Of a stretch of 64,000 nucleotides of DNA, positions 1 through 10,000 are shown piece after piece. The notes beneath the pieces were generated by a model, which did not search any database, was not told the DNA's origin, and saw only the letters and a list, made by a program, of their open reading frames with translations. Both the position numbers and the translations under genes were made by a program. Every line of letters begins with the position of its first letter. The stretch's first letter is position 1. Source of the stretch: Parahaliea maris (GTDB taxonomy: Bacteria; Pseudomonadota; Gammaproteobacteria; Pseudomonadales; Halieaceae); the NCBI RefSeq assembly GCF_008064665.1, contig NZ_VRZA01000011.1, positions 26,854 through 90,853 on the forward strand, read 5' to 3'.

Positions 1-861
1 CGGCCACTTGCGCAACCAGGTCAACTGGCGCTTGGCCAACTGGCGGGTGGCGGCGACAGCGCGCTCCACCGCCTCTTCCAGACTGCAGTCGCCATCCAGG
101 TAGTGCCACAGCTGGCGGTAGCCCACAGCCCGTATCGCGGGGAGTTCCGGATGCAGTTCCGGACGGGCATGCAGCGCGCGGACCTCGTCCAGGAAGCCCC
201 CCGCCATCATCTGCTCGAAGCGCAGGGCAATGCGCTGGTGGAGCACGGCCCGGTCCCGCGGACAGATTGCCAGCTGGCAAAGTCGGTAGCGGCTGGCCGC
301 ACCGCCACCCTGCTGGCGCCGCTGCCACTCACTGATGGGAATCCCGCTGCTGCGATAGACCTCCAGGGCCCGCGACAGGCGCTGGGAGTGATTGGGGTGG
401 ATGCGCGCGGCGGCTTCGGGGTCGACTTCCTGCAACTGCGCGTGCAGGGCGGGCCAGCCCTGCGCCGCCGCCTCCGCTTCAATCGCAGCCCGAATGGCGG
501 GGTCGGCCGCGGGCATGTCCGCCAGCCCCTCCAGAAAGGCACGAAAATAGAGCATGGTGCCCCCCACCAGGAGCGGGGTTTTACCCCGGGCGACGATGTC
601 GTTGACCACCCGCCCGGCATCTGCCGCAAAATCGGCCGCCGAATAGGGCTGGTCGGGGTCGCGGATATCCACCAGGTGATGGGGGTAGTCCGGCTTGGCA
701 CTGCCGATATCCAGGCCCCGGTACACCAGGGCGGAATCGACACTCACCAGTTCACAGTCCAGCACCCGGGCGAGGTCGATGGCGAGATCGGTCTTGCCCG
801 AAGCCGTGGGGCCCATCAGGCAGATCAGCCGGGGGCGGGTTGTGTCCACTGGCTCAGCCAT
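1..861 (-). CDS. miaA: tRNA dimethylallyltransferase MiaA (3' end cut by window edge)
   Basis: Adds a dimethylallyl group to A37 of tRNAs that read UNN codons. Translation of the reverse strand from the ATG at 861 gives a P-loop GPTASGKT at residues 17-24, followed by a [20 protein letters not shown] segment that is diagnostic of the family. 287 codons are visible without a stop and the usual length is about 300-320, so only the last few residues are missing. The start lies 4 bp beyond the mutL stop, so the two are cotranscribed. The mutL-miaA order is classical in gammaproteobacteria, where hfq usually follows. Confidence 0.96.
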   Translation of the reverse strand, partial: MAEPVDTTRPRLICLMGPTASGKTDLAIDLARVLDCELVSVDSALVYRGLDIGSAKPDYPHHLVDIRDPDQPYSAADFAADAGRVVNDIVARGKTPLLVGGTMLYFRAFLEGLADMPAADPAIRAAIEAEAAAQGWPALHAQLQEVDPEAAARIHPNHSQRLSRALEVYRSSGIPISEWQRRQQGGGAASRYRLCQLAICPRDRAVLHQRIALRFEQMMAGGFLDEVRALHARPELHPELPAIRAVGYRQLWHYLDGDCSLEEAVERAVAATRQLAKRQLTWLRKWP

Positions 862-865
862 CGGC

Positions 866-2722
866 TCAGCGGCCGCGCAGAAACAGACGGTCGAGCTCGT
901 CCAGACCCAACTGGGTCCAGGTGGGGCGGCCGTGATTGCACTGGCCGGCACGCTCGGTCTCTTCCATGTCGCGCAGCAGGGCGTTCATCTCGGGAATCGT
1001 CAGGCGCCGGTTGGCCCTCACCGAGCCATGGCAGGCCATGGTCGAGAGGATTTCGTCCATGTGGGCTTCGATACGGTCGGAACTGCCGTACTCCGCCAGG
1101 TCCGACAGCACGTCACGCAGTAACTGTTCGACGTTGGAGTCCCTGAGGGCCACCGGGATCTGACGGATCAGCAGACTCTCCTCGCCGGCGCTGTCCACCT
1201 GCAGGCCCAGGCGCTCAAACAGCCCGGCGTGCTCCTGGGCCAGGGTCACCTCGCGGCTGCTTACCGCCACCGCCTGGGGCACCAGCAGGGGCTGGCTGCG
1301 GATACCCTCGGCGTCGCGGGCCTGTTTCAGGCGCTCGTAGGTGATGCGCTCGTGGGCGGCGTGCATATCCACCAGCACCAGGCCGTGGGCGTTCTCGGAA
1401 AGAATGTAGATGCCCTTGAGCTGGGCCAGGGCGTAGCCCAGCGGGGGCACTTCCTCGGCCTCGGACTCCGGCAGGGGAGCCGCGGGCGGATGCAACTGGC
1501 CGTAGGCCCGCACCTGCTCCGCGGTACGCGCCGGCGACACCGCCGGGGCACTGTAGCCGCCAGCCGGCATGGCGCGCCCGCTGCCCAGCGGCGCAGCGCC
1601 GGGGCTGCCCCAGGCCAGGGCCGGCTGACTGCGAATCTCCCCGGTCTGCAGGTCCACGGTCTCTCCCGTTCGCGCCCCGTCCTCTGACACTGGCACCTCG
1701 ACGCCGGGCTGCCCGGGCCGCACATCCGCCAGCGCCTTGTGCAGGCTGGAAAAGATAAAGTTGTGCACTTCCCGGCCGTCGCGGAAACGCACCTCGTGCT
1801 TGGTGGGATGCACATTGACGTCCACCAGCGCCGGGTCCAGTTCCAGGTAGAGTACAAATGCCGGGTGGCGGCCGTGGTACAGCACATCGCGATAGGCCTG
1901 CTTGACGGCGTGGGCCACCAGTTTGTCGCGAATGACCCGGCCGTTGACGAAAAAGTACTGCAGGTCCGCCTGGCTGCGGGAGAAGGTGGGCAGGCCGACC
2001 CAGCCCCACAGACGCAGGGCGCCGCGCTCGTGCTCCACGTACACCGCCTGCTCCATGAAGGCCGGGCCGCAAACTGTCGCCACCCGCCGCTGACGCTCTG
2101 CGGTGCTATCGGCGGCCCGCAGGCTGTGAATCCCGCGGCCGTTGTGGCGCAGGCTGAAGCCGACATCGAAGCGGGACAGGGCCAGCCGCTTGACCACCTC
2201 CTCGAGGTGGTTGAACTCGGTTTTTTCGGTGCGCAGAAACTTGCGCCGCGCCGGGGTATTGAAGAACAGGTCACGCACTTCCACCGTGGTGCCCCGGGGA
2301 TGGGGTGCCGGCTTGACCGTCACTTCCATGTCCCGCCCCTCACACAGGGCGCTGCTGCCTTCACTGCTGTCGTCCCGGTGGTTGGAGGTCAGGGTCAGGC
2401 GCGACACCGAGCCGATACTGGCCAGGGCCTCGCCGCGGAAACCGAGGCTGCCGACCCGTTCGAGGTCTTCCAGGGAACTGATCTTGCTGGTGGCGTGACG
2501 CGCCAGGGCGAGGGGTAAATCCTCCGGCTCCATGCCCTGGCCGTTGTCGCGGATGCGGATCAGCTTGACGCCGCCCTCTTCCACATCCACGTCGATACGG
2601 GTGGCGCCGGCGTCGACAGCGTTTTCCAGCACCTCCTTGACCACGGAGGCGGGGCGTTCGACCACCTCACCGGCGGCAATCTGGTTGGCGAGCCTCGGGC
2701 TGAGGCAGTGTATTCGAGCCAT
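866..2722 (-). CDS. mutL: DNA mismatch repair protein MutL
   Basis: MutL couples mismatch recognition by MutS to strand incision and excision. The 618-residue protein has the GHKL ATPase motifs in order near the N-terminus: ENAVDAGAT (Mg/ATP), IRDNGQGM and [10 protein letters not shown], then the transducer domain, a low-complexity Pro/Ala/Gly linker at about 340-420 and the C-terminal dimerisation domain ([10 protein letters not shown] region). No DQHAxxERI-type endonuclease motif is evident (the sequence reads DMHAAHERI), but endonuclease status was not resolved. It sits 24 bp after the amidase gene and directly before miaA. Confidence 0.97.
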   Translation of the reverse strand: MARIHCLSPRLANQIAAGEVVERPASVVKEVLENAVDAGATRIDVDVEEGGVKLIRIRDNGQGMEPEDLPLALARHATSKISSLEDLERVGSLGFRGEALASIGSVSRLTLTSNHRDDSSEGSSALCEGRDMEVTVKPAPHPRGTTVEVRDLFFNTPARRKFLRTEKTEFNHLEEVVKRLALSRFDVGFSLRHNGRGIHSLRAADSTAERQRRVATVCGPAFMEQAVYVEHERGALRLWGWVGLPTFSRSQADLQYFFVNGRVIRDKLVAHAVKQAYRDVLYHGRHPAFVLYLELDPALVDVNVHPTKHEVRFRDGREVHNFIFSSLHKALADVRPGQPGVEVPVSEDGARTGETVDLQTGEIRSQPALAWGSPGAAPLGSGRAMPAGGYSAPAVSPARTAEQVRAYGQLHPPAAPLPESEAEEVPPLGYALAQLKGIYILSENAHGLVLVDMHAAHERITYERLKQARDAEGIRSQPLLVPQAVAVSSREVTLAQEHAGLFERLGLQVDSAGEESLLIRQIPVALRDSNVEQLLRDVLSDLAEYGSSDRIEAHMDEILSTMACHGSVRANRRLTIPEMNALLRDMEETERAGQCNHGRPTWTQLGLDELDRLFLRGR

Positions 2723-2746
2723 GGGATCGGTCTGGGGTGCTCTGGA

Positions 2747-4069
2747 TCAGCTAGTGGGTATTTTCAGCGTCTGCCCGACCATGATGCGGGTGCCGGACAT
2801 GCCGTTGGCGCTCTTCAGGTCGGTGACCGAGACGTTGAAGCGCTGGGCGATACCCGACAGTGTATCACCCCGGGCAATGGTGTACTGCTGCGCGCCCTGC
2901 TGTTTCTGCCAGGCCAGCAGGGTACCCGCCGGAGGATGCTGGCTGAACCAGTCGCGGATGCCGCTGTGGATGGCACTGGCCATCTGCTTCTGGTAGCTGC
3001 GGGTATTGAGGCGGCGGGCCTCACTGGGATTGGAAATGAACCCGGTCTCTACCAGGATCGAGGGAATATCCGGTGATTTCAGCACTGCGAAACCGGCCTG
3101 CTCCACGCTGCGCTTGTGCAGGCGGGCAATGGTATCCATGCGCGACAGCACCCGCCCGCCCATTTTCAGGCTGGTATCCAGGGTGGAGGTCATGGACAGG
3201 TCGGCCAGCACGCCCGCGAGCACGTCGTCCTTGTCCGACAGGCTGACACCGCCCACCAGGTCGGCGGCGTTTTCGCGCTGGGCCAGGTAACCGGCAGCGG
3301 TACTGGTGGCGCCTTTGGTGGACAGGGCATACACCGAGGCGCCATTGGCCTGGGGTTTGGTAAACGCATCCGCATGAATGGAAACGAACAGATCGGCCTG
3401 ACGCTGGCGGGCCAGGTCCCGGCGCCCCTTCAGGCTGACGTAGTAATCACCGCTGCGGATCAGGGTGGGCTTGAAGCCGCTGTCCTGTTCGAACAGCCTG
3501 AACAGCTCTTTCGAAATGGCCAGCACGACATCTTTCTCGCGCAGGCGGTTGGGGCCGAGCGCCCCCGGGTCCTCGCCACCATGACCGGCGTCAATGGCCA
3601 CGATCAGGTCGCGCCGCCCGTTGGCGTCCACCTGTTTCCTGACCGGTTGCGGCTCACTCTGGCTGGCGGCCTGCAGGTCGTACAGGTCCAGTACCAGGCG
3701 ATCACCCGCCTGCTGGTTGGCCTTGAGGGCAAAACTGCGGGGCTTCACCTCCTCGCTCATATCGAAGACCACCCGCAGGTCGTCACCCTCGCGGATACCG
3801 GAGCGGATAGTGCCAATCGGGGTCTTGTCGAGTTTGAGGCTGGCCAGGCTGGCCTTGAGGCTGACATCGCTGATGTCCAGCACAATCCGGCTGGGGTTCT
3901 CCAGGGTGATGAGCCGGTGTTCGGCGGGCCCGGTCAGGTCGAAAACCACCCGGGTGTGATCTGGCGCGCGCCAGAGACGGACGTCGTGCACCTCCGTCCC
4001 CCACGCGGGAACGGCAGAAACGAACGCCAGCCACCACAGGACCGCAAAGGTCCAGCACACCCTGCCCAT
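2747..4069 (-). CDS. N-acetylmuramoyl-L-alanine amidase (AMIN-Amidase_3-LysM), AmiB/AmiC type
   Basis: Periplasmic zinc amidase that cleaves the stem peptide from septal peptidoglycan during cell separation. About 440 residues: a signal peptide, an AMIN domain (about 27-130), an Amidase_3 catalytic domain with AIDAGHGGEDPG, SIHADAF and VETGFISNPSEA providing zinc ligands and the catalytic glutamate, and a C-terminal LysM that begins YTIARGDTLSGIA. I chose ATG 4069 because GGAG lies 4 bases upstream; an in-frame ATG at 4084 is the alternative. Position between tsaE and mutL matches amiB of enterics, but the trailing LysM is what is usually seen in AmiB/AmiC homologues of pseudomonads and relatives. 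Confidence 0.94.
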   Translation of the reverse strand: MGRVCWTFAVLWWLAFVSAVPAWGTEVHDVRLWRAPDHTRVVFDLTGPAEHRLITLENPSRIVLDISDVSLKASLASLKLDKTPIGTIRSGIREGDDLRVVFDMSEEVKPRSFALKANQQAGDRLVLDLYDLQAASQSEPQPVRKQVDANGRRDLIVAIDAGHGGEDPGALGPNRLREKDVVLAISKELFRLFEQDSGFKPTLIRSGDYYVSLKGRRDLARQRQADLFVSIHADAFTKPQANGASVYALSTKGATSTAAGYLAQRENAADLVGGVSLSDKDDVLAGVLADLSMTSTLDTSLKMGGRVLSRMDTIARLHKRSVEQAGFAVLKSPDIPSILVETGFISNPSEARRLNTRSYQKQMASAIHSGIRDWFSQHPPAGTLLAWQKQQGAQQYTIARGDTLSGIAQRFNVSVTDLKSANGMSGTRIMVGQTLKIPTS

Positions 4070-4111
4070 ATCACTCCAAGCCATTCTCGTTATCGAGCGT
4101 GGTCCCCGGGC

Positions 4112-4594
4112 TCAGGCGGCCCCTAGCCACCGCCCCAGCACGGTATTCCCCAACACCGTGTTGGCACACACCTCAAGCTGGCGGCCCAATCCCGCTGGGC
4201 TTATGGTAATCCCAATGTCTGCCGGGGGCAAAACGCCACGCCCCCGCCCCGGCCACTCCACCAGACACACCGCATCGGGGCGGAAGTAATCGCGAATCCC
4301 CATGAACTCGAGCTCCTCCGGATCCCCGAGCCGGTAGAGGTCGAAGTGATACACATCGAGCCCCTGTAGCTCATAGGGCTCGACCAGGGTGTAAGTGGGG
4401 CTCTTCACCGCACCGCTGTGCCCGAGGCCCTGGATCAGCCCCCGGCTGAAGGTGGTCTTGCCCATGCCGAGGTCGCCCTCGAGGTAGATCACCAGCCCCG
4501 GAGCAAGGTTCCGCGCGAGAGCCTCGCCCAGCGCCACCATGGCTGTTTCATCAGGGGCCTCGACCTGCCGCGCCCCCTGCGCACCTCCGCTCAT
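4112..4594 (-). CDS. tsaE: tRNA threonylcarbamoyladenosine biosynthesis ATPase TsaE
   Basis: ATPase partner of TsaB/TsaD in making t6A37 on ANN-decoding tRNAs. The protein is 160 residues with Walker A GDLGMGKT at 40-47, then [10 protein letters not shown] and YHFDLYRL, all family signatures. The ATG at 4594 overlaps the nnr stop in an ATGA tetranucleotide, which supports this start over the longer reading to 4690 that would run deep into nnr. Cotranscribed with nnr upstream and the amidase downstream. Confidence 0.95.
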   Translation of the reverse strand: MSGGAQGARQVEAPDETAMVALGEALARNLAPGLVIYLEGDLGMGKTTFSRGLIQGLGHSGAVKSPTYTLVEPYELQGLDVYHFDLYRLGDPEELEFMGIRDYFRPDAVCLVEWPGRGRGVLPPADIGITISPAGLGRQLEVCANTVLGNTVLGRWLGAA

Positions 4595-6099
4595 CCCAAC
4601 AGCTCCCGCATCGGCGCCATCAGGTCCGCTGCCAGCAATCCGCGCTGCCCCGCGGCCGCGGCGTGATCCGCCGCGGCACCGTGCAGGCACACGCCAAGCG
4701 CGGCGGCATCGACCGGCGCGAGGCCCTGGGCCAGCAGGCCGGCGATGACACCGCTCAGCACATCCCCCATACCCCCGCTGGCCATCCCGGGATTGCCATA
4801 GTCACTCAGCAACAGCAGCTCCGCGCCACACACCAGGGTGCCGTTGCCCTTGAGCACCACCACCCCGCCGTAGCGCGATTGCAGGGCCCGGGCCGCGGCA
4901 TAGCGATCGGCCTGGACCGAGGCAGTATCGGTTTCCAGCAGGCGCGCCGCCTCCCCCGGGTGCGGGGTCAGCACCCAGTTGTCACGCGGCGGTGTCACGC
5001 CACCGCAACCGCGCACCAGCAGATTCAGGGCGTCCGCGTCCAGCACCATCGCACCGGCGTCACCACTGCAGGCCGCCTGAGCGCAGGCCGTCTGGAACAA
5101 TTGCTCCGACCAGCTGCTTTGGCCGAGACCGGGACCGAGTGCCAGCACGTCGGTCCCGGCAACCAGGGACGCCAGGTCCTGGCCACCGCGCACCGCATGA
5201 GCCATCACTTCGGGACGCCGCGCCAGCAGCGCCGCCACGTGGACATCCCGGGTGGCAGCGCTCACCAGGCCAGCACCACAGCGCAGGGCCGCTTCCGACG
5301 CCATGATGGTCGCGCCTCCCATCCCGTGATCACCGCCAACCACCAGCACCCGGCCGCAGTGTCCTTTGTGGGTATCGGGCAGGCGCGGCGCAAGCTGGGC
5401 CAGCAGACTGCGAATCTCCAGCCGGCGCACCCCGGGGGGCAGGTGTCGGATCAAACCCGGGGGCACGGCGAGATCGGCGAGCTCGAGTTCACCACAGTGA
5501 CCCGGCCCAGCCGCGGTAAAGAGCCCACGTTTGGCGACGATAAAGGTGATGGTTGCACTGGCCCTCACCGACACACCGAGTACACGGCCGGTGTCGGCAC
5601 ACAGGCCGGAGGGAATATCCAGCGCCAGCACCGGCAACCCGGAGGCGTTGATCGCCTCGATAGCCTCGCGCTGGACGGGCCGCACCTCGCCCCCGAGTCC
5701 GGTGCCGAGCAGTCCGTCGACCAGCACCCCCTCCGGTTCGAGACAACCCTGGTGCCAGGGGGTGACAGGCACGCCGCTGGCCAGGGCCTGGTTACGGGCA
5801 TGCAGGGCATCACCGCTAATCCGCGCACTGTCCCCCAGCTGCCAGACCATCACCGGGTAGCCGCGCTTGTGGGCGATATCCGCCAGTAGATAGCCGTCAC
5901 CGCCGTTATTACCGGTGCCGCAGATTACCTGTACCCGGGCCGGGTCGGGCCAGCGCGCCAGCAGTGACTCCCAGGCGGCCGCGGCCGCGCGCGCCATCAA
6001 TATTGGCCCGGGAATCCCCCCGAACTCGATGGCGTGGCGGTCCAGCGCGCGAGTCTCTTCGGCACTGTACAGGCCCTGCTGTGCGCTGTAGTCGAACAT
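4591..6099 (-). CDS. nnr: Bifunctional NAD(P)H-hydrate repair enzyme Nnr (epimerase/dehydratase)
   Basis: Repairs hydrated NAD(P)H. The N-terminal YjeF-type epimerase domain (about 1-215) carries GTGNNGGDG and [10 protein letters not shown]. The C-terminal ADP-dependent dehydratase (ribokinase-like, about 225-502) has [24 protein letters not shown] and [16 protein letters not shown], the last being the nucleotide/phosphate-binding signature. 502 residues matches the fused bacterial form. First gene of the five-gene operon ending in miaA. Confidence 0.95.
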   Translation of the reverse strand: MFDYSAQQGLYSAEETRALDRHAIEFGGIPGPILMARAAAAAWESLLARWPDPARVQVICGTGNNGGDGYLLADIAHKRGYPVMVWQLGDSARISGDALHARNQALASGVPVTPWHQGCLEPEGVLVDGLLGTGLGGEVRPVQREAIEAINASGLPVLALDIPSGLCADTGRVLGVSVRASATITFIVAKRGLFTAAGPGHCGELELADLAVPPGLIRHLPPGVRRLEIRSLLAQLAPRLPDTHKGHCGRVLVVGGDHGMGGATIMASEAALRCGAGLVSAATRDVHVAALLARRPEVMAHAVRGGQDLASLVAGTDVLALGPGLGQSSWSEQLFQTACAQAACSGDAGAMVLDADALNLLVRGCGGVTPPRDNWVLTPHPGEAARLLETDTASVQADRYAAARALQSRYGGVVVLKGNGTLVCGAELLLLSDYGNPGMASGGMGDVLSGVIAGLLAQGLAPVDAAALGVCLHGAAADHAAAAGQRGLLAADLMAPMRELLG

Positions 6100-6207
6100 G
6101 GCTTCCTTCGGTTATGTCTGCGGGAAGGACAGCTCGCGGCATGGCGAGGCGCCCTCTCTGACAGACCCGTCTGATAGAATTGGGCCTTCCCGGCCCTGTG
6201 CCGGCAA

Positions 6208-6236
6208 ATTATAGGCGCCAGGCCAATTTCGTCACA
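6208..6236 (-). promoter_or_regulatory. Candidate sigma-70 promoter of the nnr-tsaE-ami-mutL-miaA operon
   Basis: On the reverse strand a perfect TATAAT (-10, 6208-6213) lies 17 bp after TGTGAC (weak -35, 6231-6236). Predicted start is near 6201, leaving a leader of about 100 bases before nnr. The -35 touches the queG start codon at 6242, so the divergent promoter for queG must lie within the same short gap. Prediction from base patterns only. Confidence 0.5.
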
Positions 6237-6241
6237 GCCCG

Positions 6242-7345
6242 ATGACCCCGGACAAGCCAACAACTGACACACCCACCCTGTCCCCGGAAGCGCAACAGGA
6301 TCTGCTGGGCCGAATCCACGCCTGGGCGGCGGAGCTGGGATTTCAGCAGGTCGGCGTGGCCGATGTCGACCTGGGCGAACACCGCGAGTACCTGCAGAAA
6401 TGGCTCGATGCGGGTTATCACGGCAGCATGGACTACATGGCCCGCCACGGCAGCAAACGCAGTCGCCCGGAAGGGCTGGTACCGGGAACCTGTCGTGTCC
6501 TCAGCCTGCGCATGGACTACCACCAGAACGACACCCAGCCGCTGGCGGTTCTGGACAACCCACAGCAGGCCTATATTTCGCGCTACACCCTGGGGCGGGA
6601 CTACCACAAACTGATCCGCAAGCGCCTCGCCCAGCTGGCCAGACGCATCGAACAGGAGGCTGGCGGTGGACACTTCCGCGCCTTTGTCGACAGCGCGCCG
6701 GTACTCGAGCGCGCAATTGCCGAACGCGCGGGCCTGGGCTGGATCGCCAAGAACACCATGCTGATCAACGACAAGGCCGGGTCCTGGTTCTTCCTCGGGG
6801 AAATCTATACCGACCTGCCCCTGCCCGCCGGGCCGCCGCAGACCAGCAAACACTGCGGTACATGCACCGCGTGCCTGGACGTCTGCCCCACTAACGCCTT
6901 TGTCGGCCCCTACCAGCTCGACGCGCGGCGCTGTATTTCCTACCTGACCATCGAGCACGACGGCCCCATCGACCCGGCGCTACGCCCCCTGATGGGCAAC
7001 CGGGTATTCGGCTGCGACGACTGCCAACTGGTATGCCCCTGGAACAAGTTTGCCCGCCCTACGGCGGAAAGCGACTTCCGCCCCCGCCACAATCTGGATG
7101 CCCCGGATCTGGTAGAGCTGTTCCTGTGGGATGAAGAGACCTACCTGGCGCGCACCGAGGGCTCTGCCCTGCGGCGCATCGGACACGAGCGCTGGCTGCG
7201 CAATCTCGCCGTCGCCCTGGGCAACGCTCCCGGGAGCCCCGCAATAATGGCCGCACTCGACAGCCGCCGGGAGCATCCTTCAGCACTGGTCAGGGAACAT
7301 GTGGAGTGGGCACTGGCGCGCCACCGGGGGACCCAGGGGGATTAG
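6242..7345 (+). CDS. queG: Epoxyqueuosine reductase QueG
   Basis: Cobalamin and iron-sulfur enzyme for the final reduction of epoxyqueuosine to queuosine in tRNA. 367 residues. The N-terminal half contains DYH and the conserved LGWIAKNTMLI stretch. Two ferredoxin-like [4Fe-4S] motifs follow: CGTCTACLDVCPTNA and GCDDCQLVCPWN. The C-terminal HEAT-like segment ends the protein. Divergent from nnr, an arrangement also seen in other gammaproteobacteria. Its stop overlaps the FHA gene's stop by 4 bases in a convergent pair. Confidence 0.95.
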   Translation: MTPDKPTTDTPTLSPEAQQDLLGRIHAWAAELGFQQVGVADVDLGEHREYLQKWLDAGYHGSMDYMARHGSKRSRPEGLVPGTCRVLSLRMDYHQNDTQPLAVLDNPQQAYISRYTLGRDYHKLIRKRLAQLARRIEQEAGGGHFRAFVDSAPVLERAIAERAGLGWIAKNTMLINDKAGSWFFLGEIYTDLPLPAGPPQTSKHCGTCTACLDVCPTNAFVGPYQLDARRCISYLTIEHDGPIDPALRPLMGNRVFGCDDCQLVCPWNKFARPTAESDFRPRHNLDAPDLVELFLWDEETYLARTEGSALRRIGHERWLRNLAVALGNAPGSPAIMAALDSRREHPSALVREHVEWALARHRGTQGD

Positions 7346-8088
7346 CTGGTCTTGTCCTCGTCCGGGCCGTCCCCGGCTTTCATGTCGTGCCGGGTGGTGT
7401 CGATGAACGTGGTCATGCTCATGGCGTCGTGTTCCGCGCGGCCTCCGCTGAAGTGCTCCGATACACGGAAAATGATGTCGTGAAAGCGCACTTCGTCATC
7501 GTTTTGCAGGCGGTGGCGACCCTGGGTCTCCTTGCCATTGACCACGGTGCCGTTGGATGACCCCAGGTCCTCGATAAACAACCGATCGCCTTCCAGGTCC
7601 AGCCTTGCATGCATGCGGGACACGTGGGGGCTCACCACCGCCACATCGCAGTCCAGGGCTCGCCCCATGGTCAGGGGCCGGGTCACGCCAAAGCTCAGGC
7701 CGGACAGGGGGCCGGTTTCCGCAGAGAGCACCCAGCGAAAGTCGGGATGCTCCTCACCGCGGCGAAAGTAGGTCGACACGGCCTTGCCGCGACGGTCGTT
7801 GATGGGAGAGATATTGGTCAGTACCCGCCGCTCGACGAACGACGGAGTCTTGACGATCCCCTGGGGCGTGATCTGGAAAAACCACGCCAGGGCGAAGGTG
7901 ACGGGAAAACCGAGGATTGCGCCAACCAGTAGATAGCGTGAGGCCACTTCATCGTCCAGCCCCATGGCCGGGAAGACGATATCCCCCACCTGCAACGCAC
8001 CCCAACAGACCAGGATATACAGCGCGCAGGTACGGACGACCTTGCGTCGCTTCAGCTCTCTGAGAAACGAATTAATGCCGCCACTCAC
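7342..8088 (-). CDS. Membrane-anchored FHA-domain protein
   Basis: 248 residues. The N-terminus has a basic segment (LRELKRRKVVR) then two hydrophobic segments at about 19-38 and 50-72, so it is a membrane protein. Residues about 130-215 form a forkhead-associated phosphothreonine-binding domain with MGR, the VSRMHARL core and DLGSSNGTVVNGK. The C-terminal tail is acidic and threonine/serine containing. The start is GTG with AAGGA upstream. No kinase or phosphatase gene is adjacent, so partners are unknown. Similar two-helix N-termini occur in adenylate-cyclase-like and TPR proteins of marine gammaproteobacteria (recollection, unverified). Confidence 0.85.
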   Translation of the reverse strand: MSGGINSFLRELKRRKVVRTCALYILVCWGALQVGDIVFPAMGLDDEVASRYLLVGAILGFPVTFALAWFFQITPQGIVKTPSFVERRVLTNISPINDRRGKAVSTYFRRGEEHPDFRWVLSAETGPLSGLSFGVTRPLTMGRALDCDVAVVSPHVSRMHARLDLEGDRLFIEDLGSSNGTVVNGKETQGRHRLQNDDEVRFHDIIFRVSEHFSGGRAEHDAMSMTTFIDTTRHDMKAGDGPDEDKTS

Positions 8089-8324
8089 CGGGTCTTAATC
8101 CTTGTTGGCAAGCCGCGCGAGCGCGTGAGGCGCCGTTGCGTCCGGGGTGTATTCAGGAAACGCCAACAGCCGTCCATCGCAACGCTGACTCACCACTTTC
8201 ACACTCTCCCCTGATTCGCACCTGCCGCCTACACCCCCACAGTGCTCGCTGCAAGCTTGCAGCTCGGCCAGGCACGCTGATTATTAGCGAACACTTGCCA
8301 ATATTGACGATAACCCGGGCGAGT

Positions 8325-8873
8325 TCAAGCCTCGGTACGCAGAAAATGCGCCCGGTAATAGCGCAACTCGTCGATCGATTCTCGAATATCGTCCAGCGCC
8401 AGATGGGCAGCGGTCTTGCGAAACCCGGCGTCGAGCTCTGGCCGCCAGCGCTGCATCAGGATTTTCAGGGTGCTTACGTCGAGGTTGCGGTAGTGAAAGT
8501 AACGCTCCAGTTCCGGCATGTGCCGGGCCAGGAAACGGCGATCCTGGCAGATGCTGTTGCCACACATGGGTGAAGCGTCGGCTGGCACCCACTGGCGCAG
8601 GAATTCGATGGTCTGCCGGGCGGCCTCCTCCTCATCGACACGACTGGCGCGGACCCGCTCCACCAGGCCCGACGCCGTATGGTGGGTAGTATTCCACTCA
8701 TCCATGGCCGCCAGGCGCTCATCGCTCTGGTGCAGGGCCAGCACCGGCCCCTCGGCAAGGGTGTTCAGATCGCTGTCGGTGACAATGGTGGCAATTTCGA
8801 TAACGACGTCACGATCCGGATCCAGCCCGGTCATTTCCAGGTCAATCCAGATCAGGTTGGCTGGATTCTGCAT
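8325..8873 (-). CDS. orn: Oligoribonuclease Orn
   Basis: 3'-5' exoribonuclease that degrades di- and short oligonucleotides, including pGpG from cyclic-di-GMP turnover. 182 residues, the usual length. DEDDh motifs are present: [10 protein letters not shown] near the N-terminus, a central CQDRRFL region and [11 protein letters not shown] near the end. ATG 8873 was chosen because E. coli Orn begins a few residues before [11 protein letters not shown]; the 21 extra in-frame upstream residues look non-coding. Divergent from rsgA, as in E. coli. Confidence 0.97.
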   Translation of the reverse strand: MQNPANLIWIDLEMTGLDPDRDVVIEIATIVTDSDLNTLAEGPVLALHQSDERLAAMDEWNTTHHTASGLVERVRASRVDEEEAARQTIEFLRQWVPADASPMCGNSICQDRRFLARHMPELERYFHYRNLDVSTLKILMQRWRPELDAGFRKTAAHLALDDIRESIDELRYYRAHFLRTEA

Positions 8874-8962
8874 GCCCTGTCCCCTTGGTTTTGGCGCCAG
8901 TTTAACAAATCGGGGGTCGAATAGTATTTGCGCCATTTCTACCCGCCGCGAATAATGGCGCG

Positions 8963-9991
8963 ATGGGAAAACGCAAACTCAGCCGGCGACAGGCCTGGCG
9001 GGTCAAAAAAATCCAGGAGGAACGCGCAGAACGCGCCCGCCGCCGGGAGGATATCGCCGAGGAAAACCTGGGCGGCGGTGCGCTCGGGCCCGAGCAGCAG
9101 GGCCTGGTAGTGGCCCACTTCGGCACCCAGGTAGAGGTGGAGTCCGCACCCGGTGAAACCCGCCGCTGCCACCTGCGCGCCAACCTGGGCAGCCTGGTGA
9201 CCGGCGATAGGGTGATCTGGTGCGACGGCGACCCGACCGGGGTGGTTGTCGCCCAACTGGACCGTGACAGTGAGCTGTGCCGGCCGGATAACTACGGCCA
9301 GCTCAAGCCCGTAGCCGCCAATATCGACCGCATTTTTATTGTCGTCGCGGCGCGGCCTGAACCCCATGCCAACCTGATCGACCGCTACCTGGTGGCCAGC
9401 GAAACCGTGGGTATCGAGCCGGTACTGGTACTGAACAAGGTTGACCTGCTGGAGGCTGAACCGGAACTGGCGAGTGCACTGGCTGCAATGCTGCAACCCT
9501 ACAGCGACCTCGGCTACAGCACGCTGCGGGTCTCGGCCCGGGAGGGAGGCACCCAGTCGCTGCAAGCGGCCCTGCTGGAACACACCAGTATCTTTGTCGG
9601 CCAGTCGGGGGTAGGCAAGTCCTCACTGGTCAACAGCCTTCTGCCCGGCCTGGACCTGCGGGTCGGCGCCCTGTCGGAACTGACCCAGAAAGGCACCCAC
9701 ACCACCACCACGGCCCAGCTCTTTCACCTGCCCTGCGGCGGCAGCCTGATCGACTCCCCCGGGATTCGCGAATTTGGCCTGTGGCATATGACCCGGGAAC
9801 AGGTAGAGCTGGGGTTCCGTGAGTTTCGGCGGCACCTGGGCCACTGCCGCTTCCGCGACTGCCAGCACCAGCAGGAGCCGGGCTGCGCAATCCTCCAGGC
9901 GGTTGAACAGAGCGAGATCAGCGCCGAGCGCCTGGCGAGCTACCGGCGTATTGTCGCCAGCCTGGACGAGGGCCAGGGCGGCCCTGGCTAG
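8963..9991 (+). CDS. rsgA: Small ribosomal subunit biogenesis GTPase RsgA
   Basis: Circularly permuted GTPase acting late in 30S assembly. 342 residues: basic N-terminus ([18 protein letters not shown]), an OB fold, then the permuted G motifs with G4 (NKVDL) before G1 ([10 protein letters not shown]) and G3 (DSPGIREFG). A zinc knuckle follows ([10 protein letters not shown], then EPGC). Divergent from orn, convergent with psd. Confidence 0.97.
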   Translation: MGKRKLSRRQAWRVKKIQEERAERARRREDIAEENLGGGALGPEQQGLVVAHFGTQVEVESAPGETRRCHLRANLGSLVTGDRVIWCDGDPTGVVVAQLDRDSELCRPDNYGQLKPVAANIDRIFIVVAARPEPHANLIDRYLVASETVGIEPVLVLNKVDLLEAEPELASALAAMLQPYSDLGYSTLRVSAREGGTQSLQAALLEHTSIFVGQSGVGKSSLVNSLLPGLDLRVGALSELTQKGTHTTTTAQLFHLPCGGSLIDSPGIREFGLWHMTREQVELGFREFRRHLGHCRFRDCQHQQEPGCAILQAVEQSEISAERLASYRRIVASLDEGQGGPG

Positions 9992-10000
9992 GCGGCAGCG

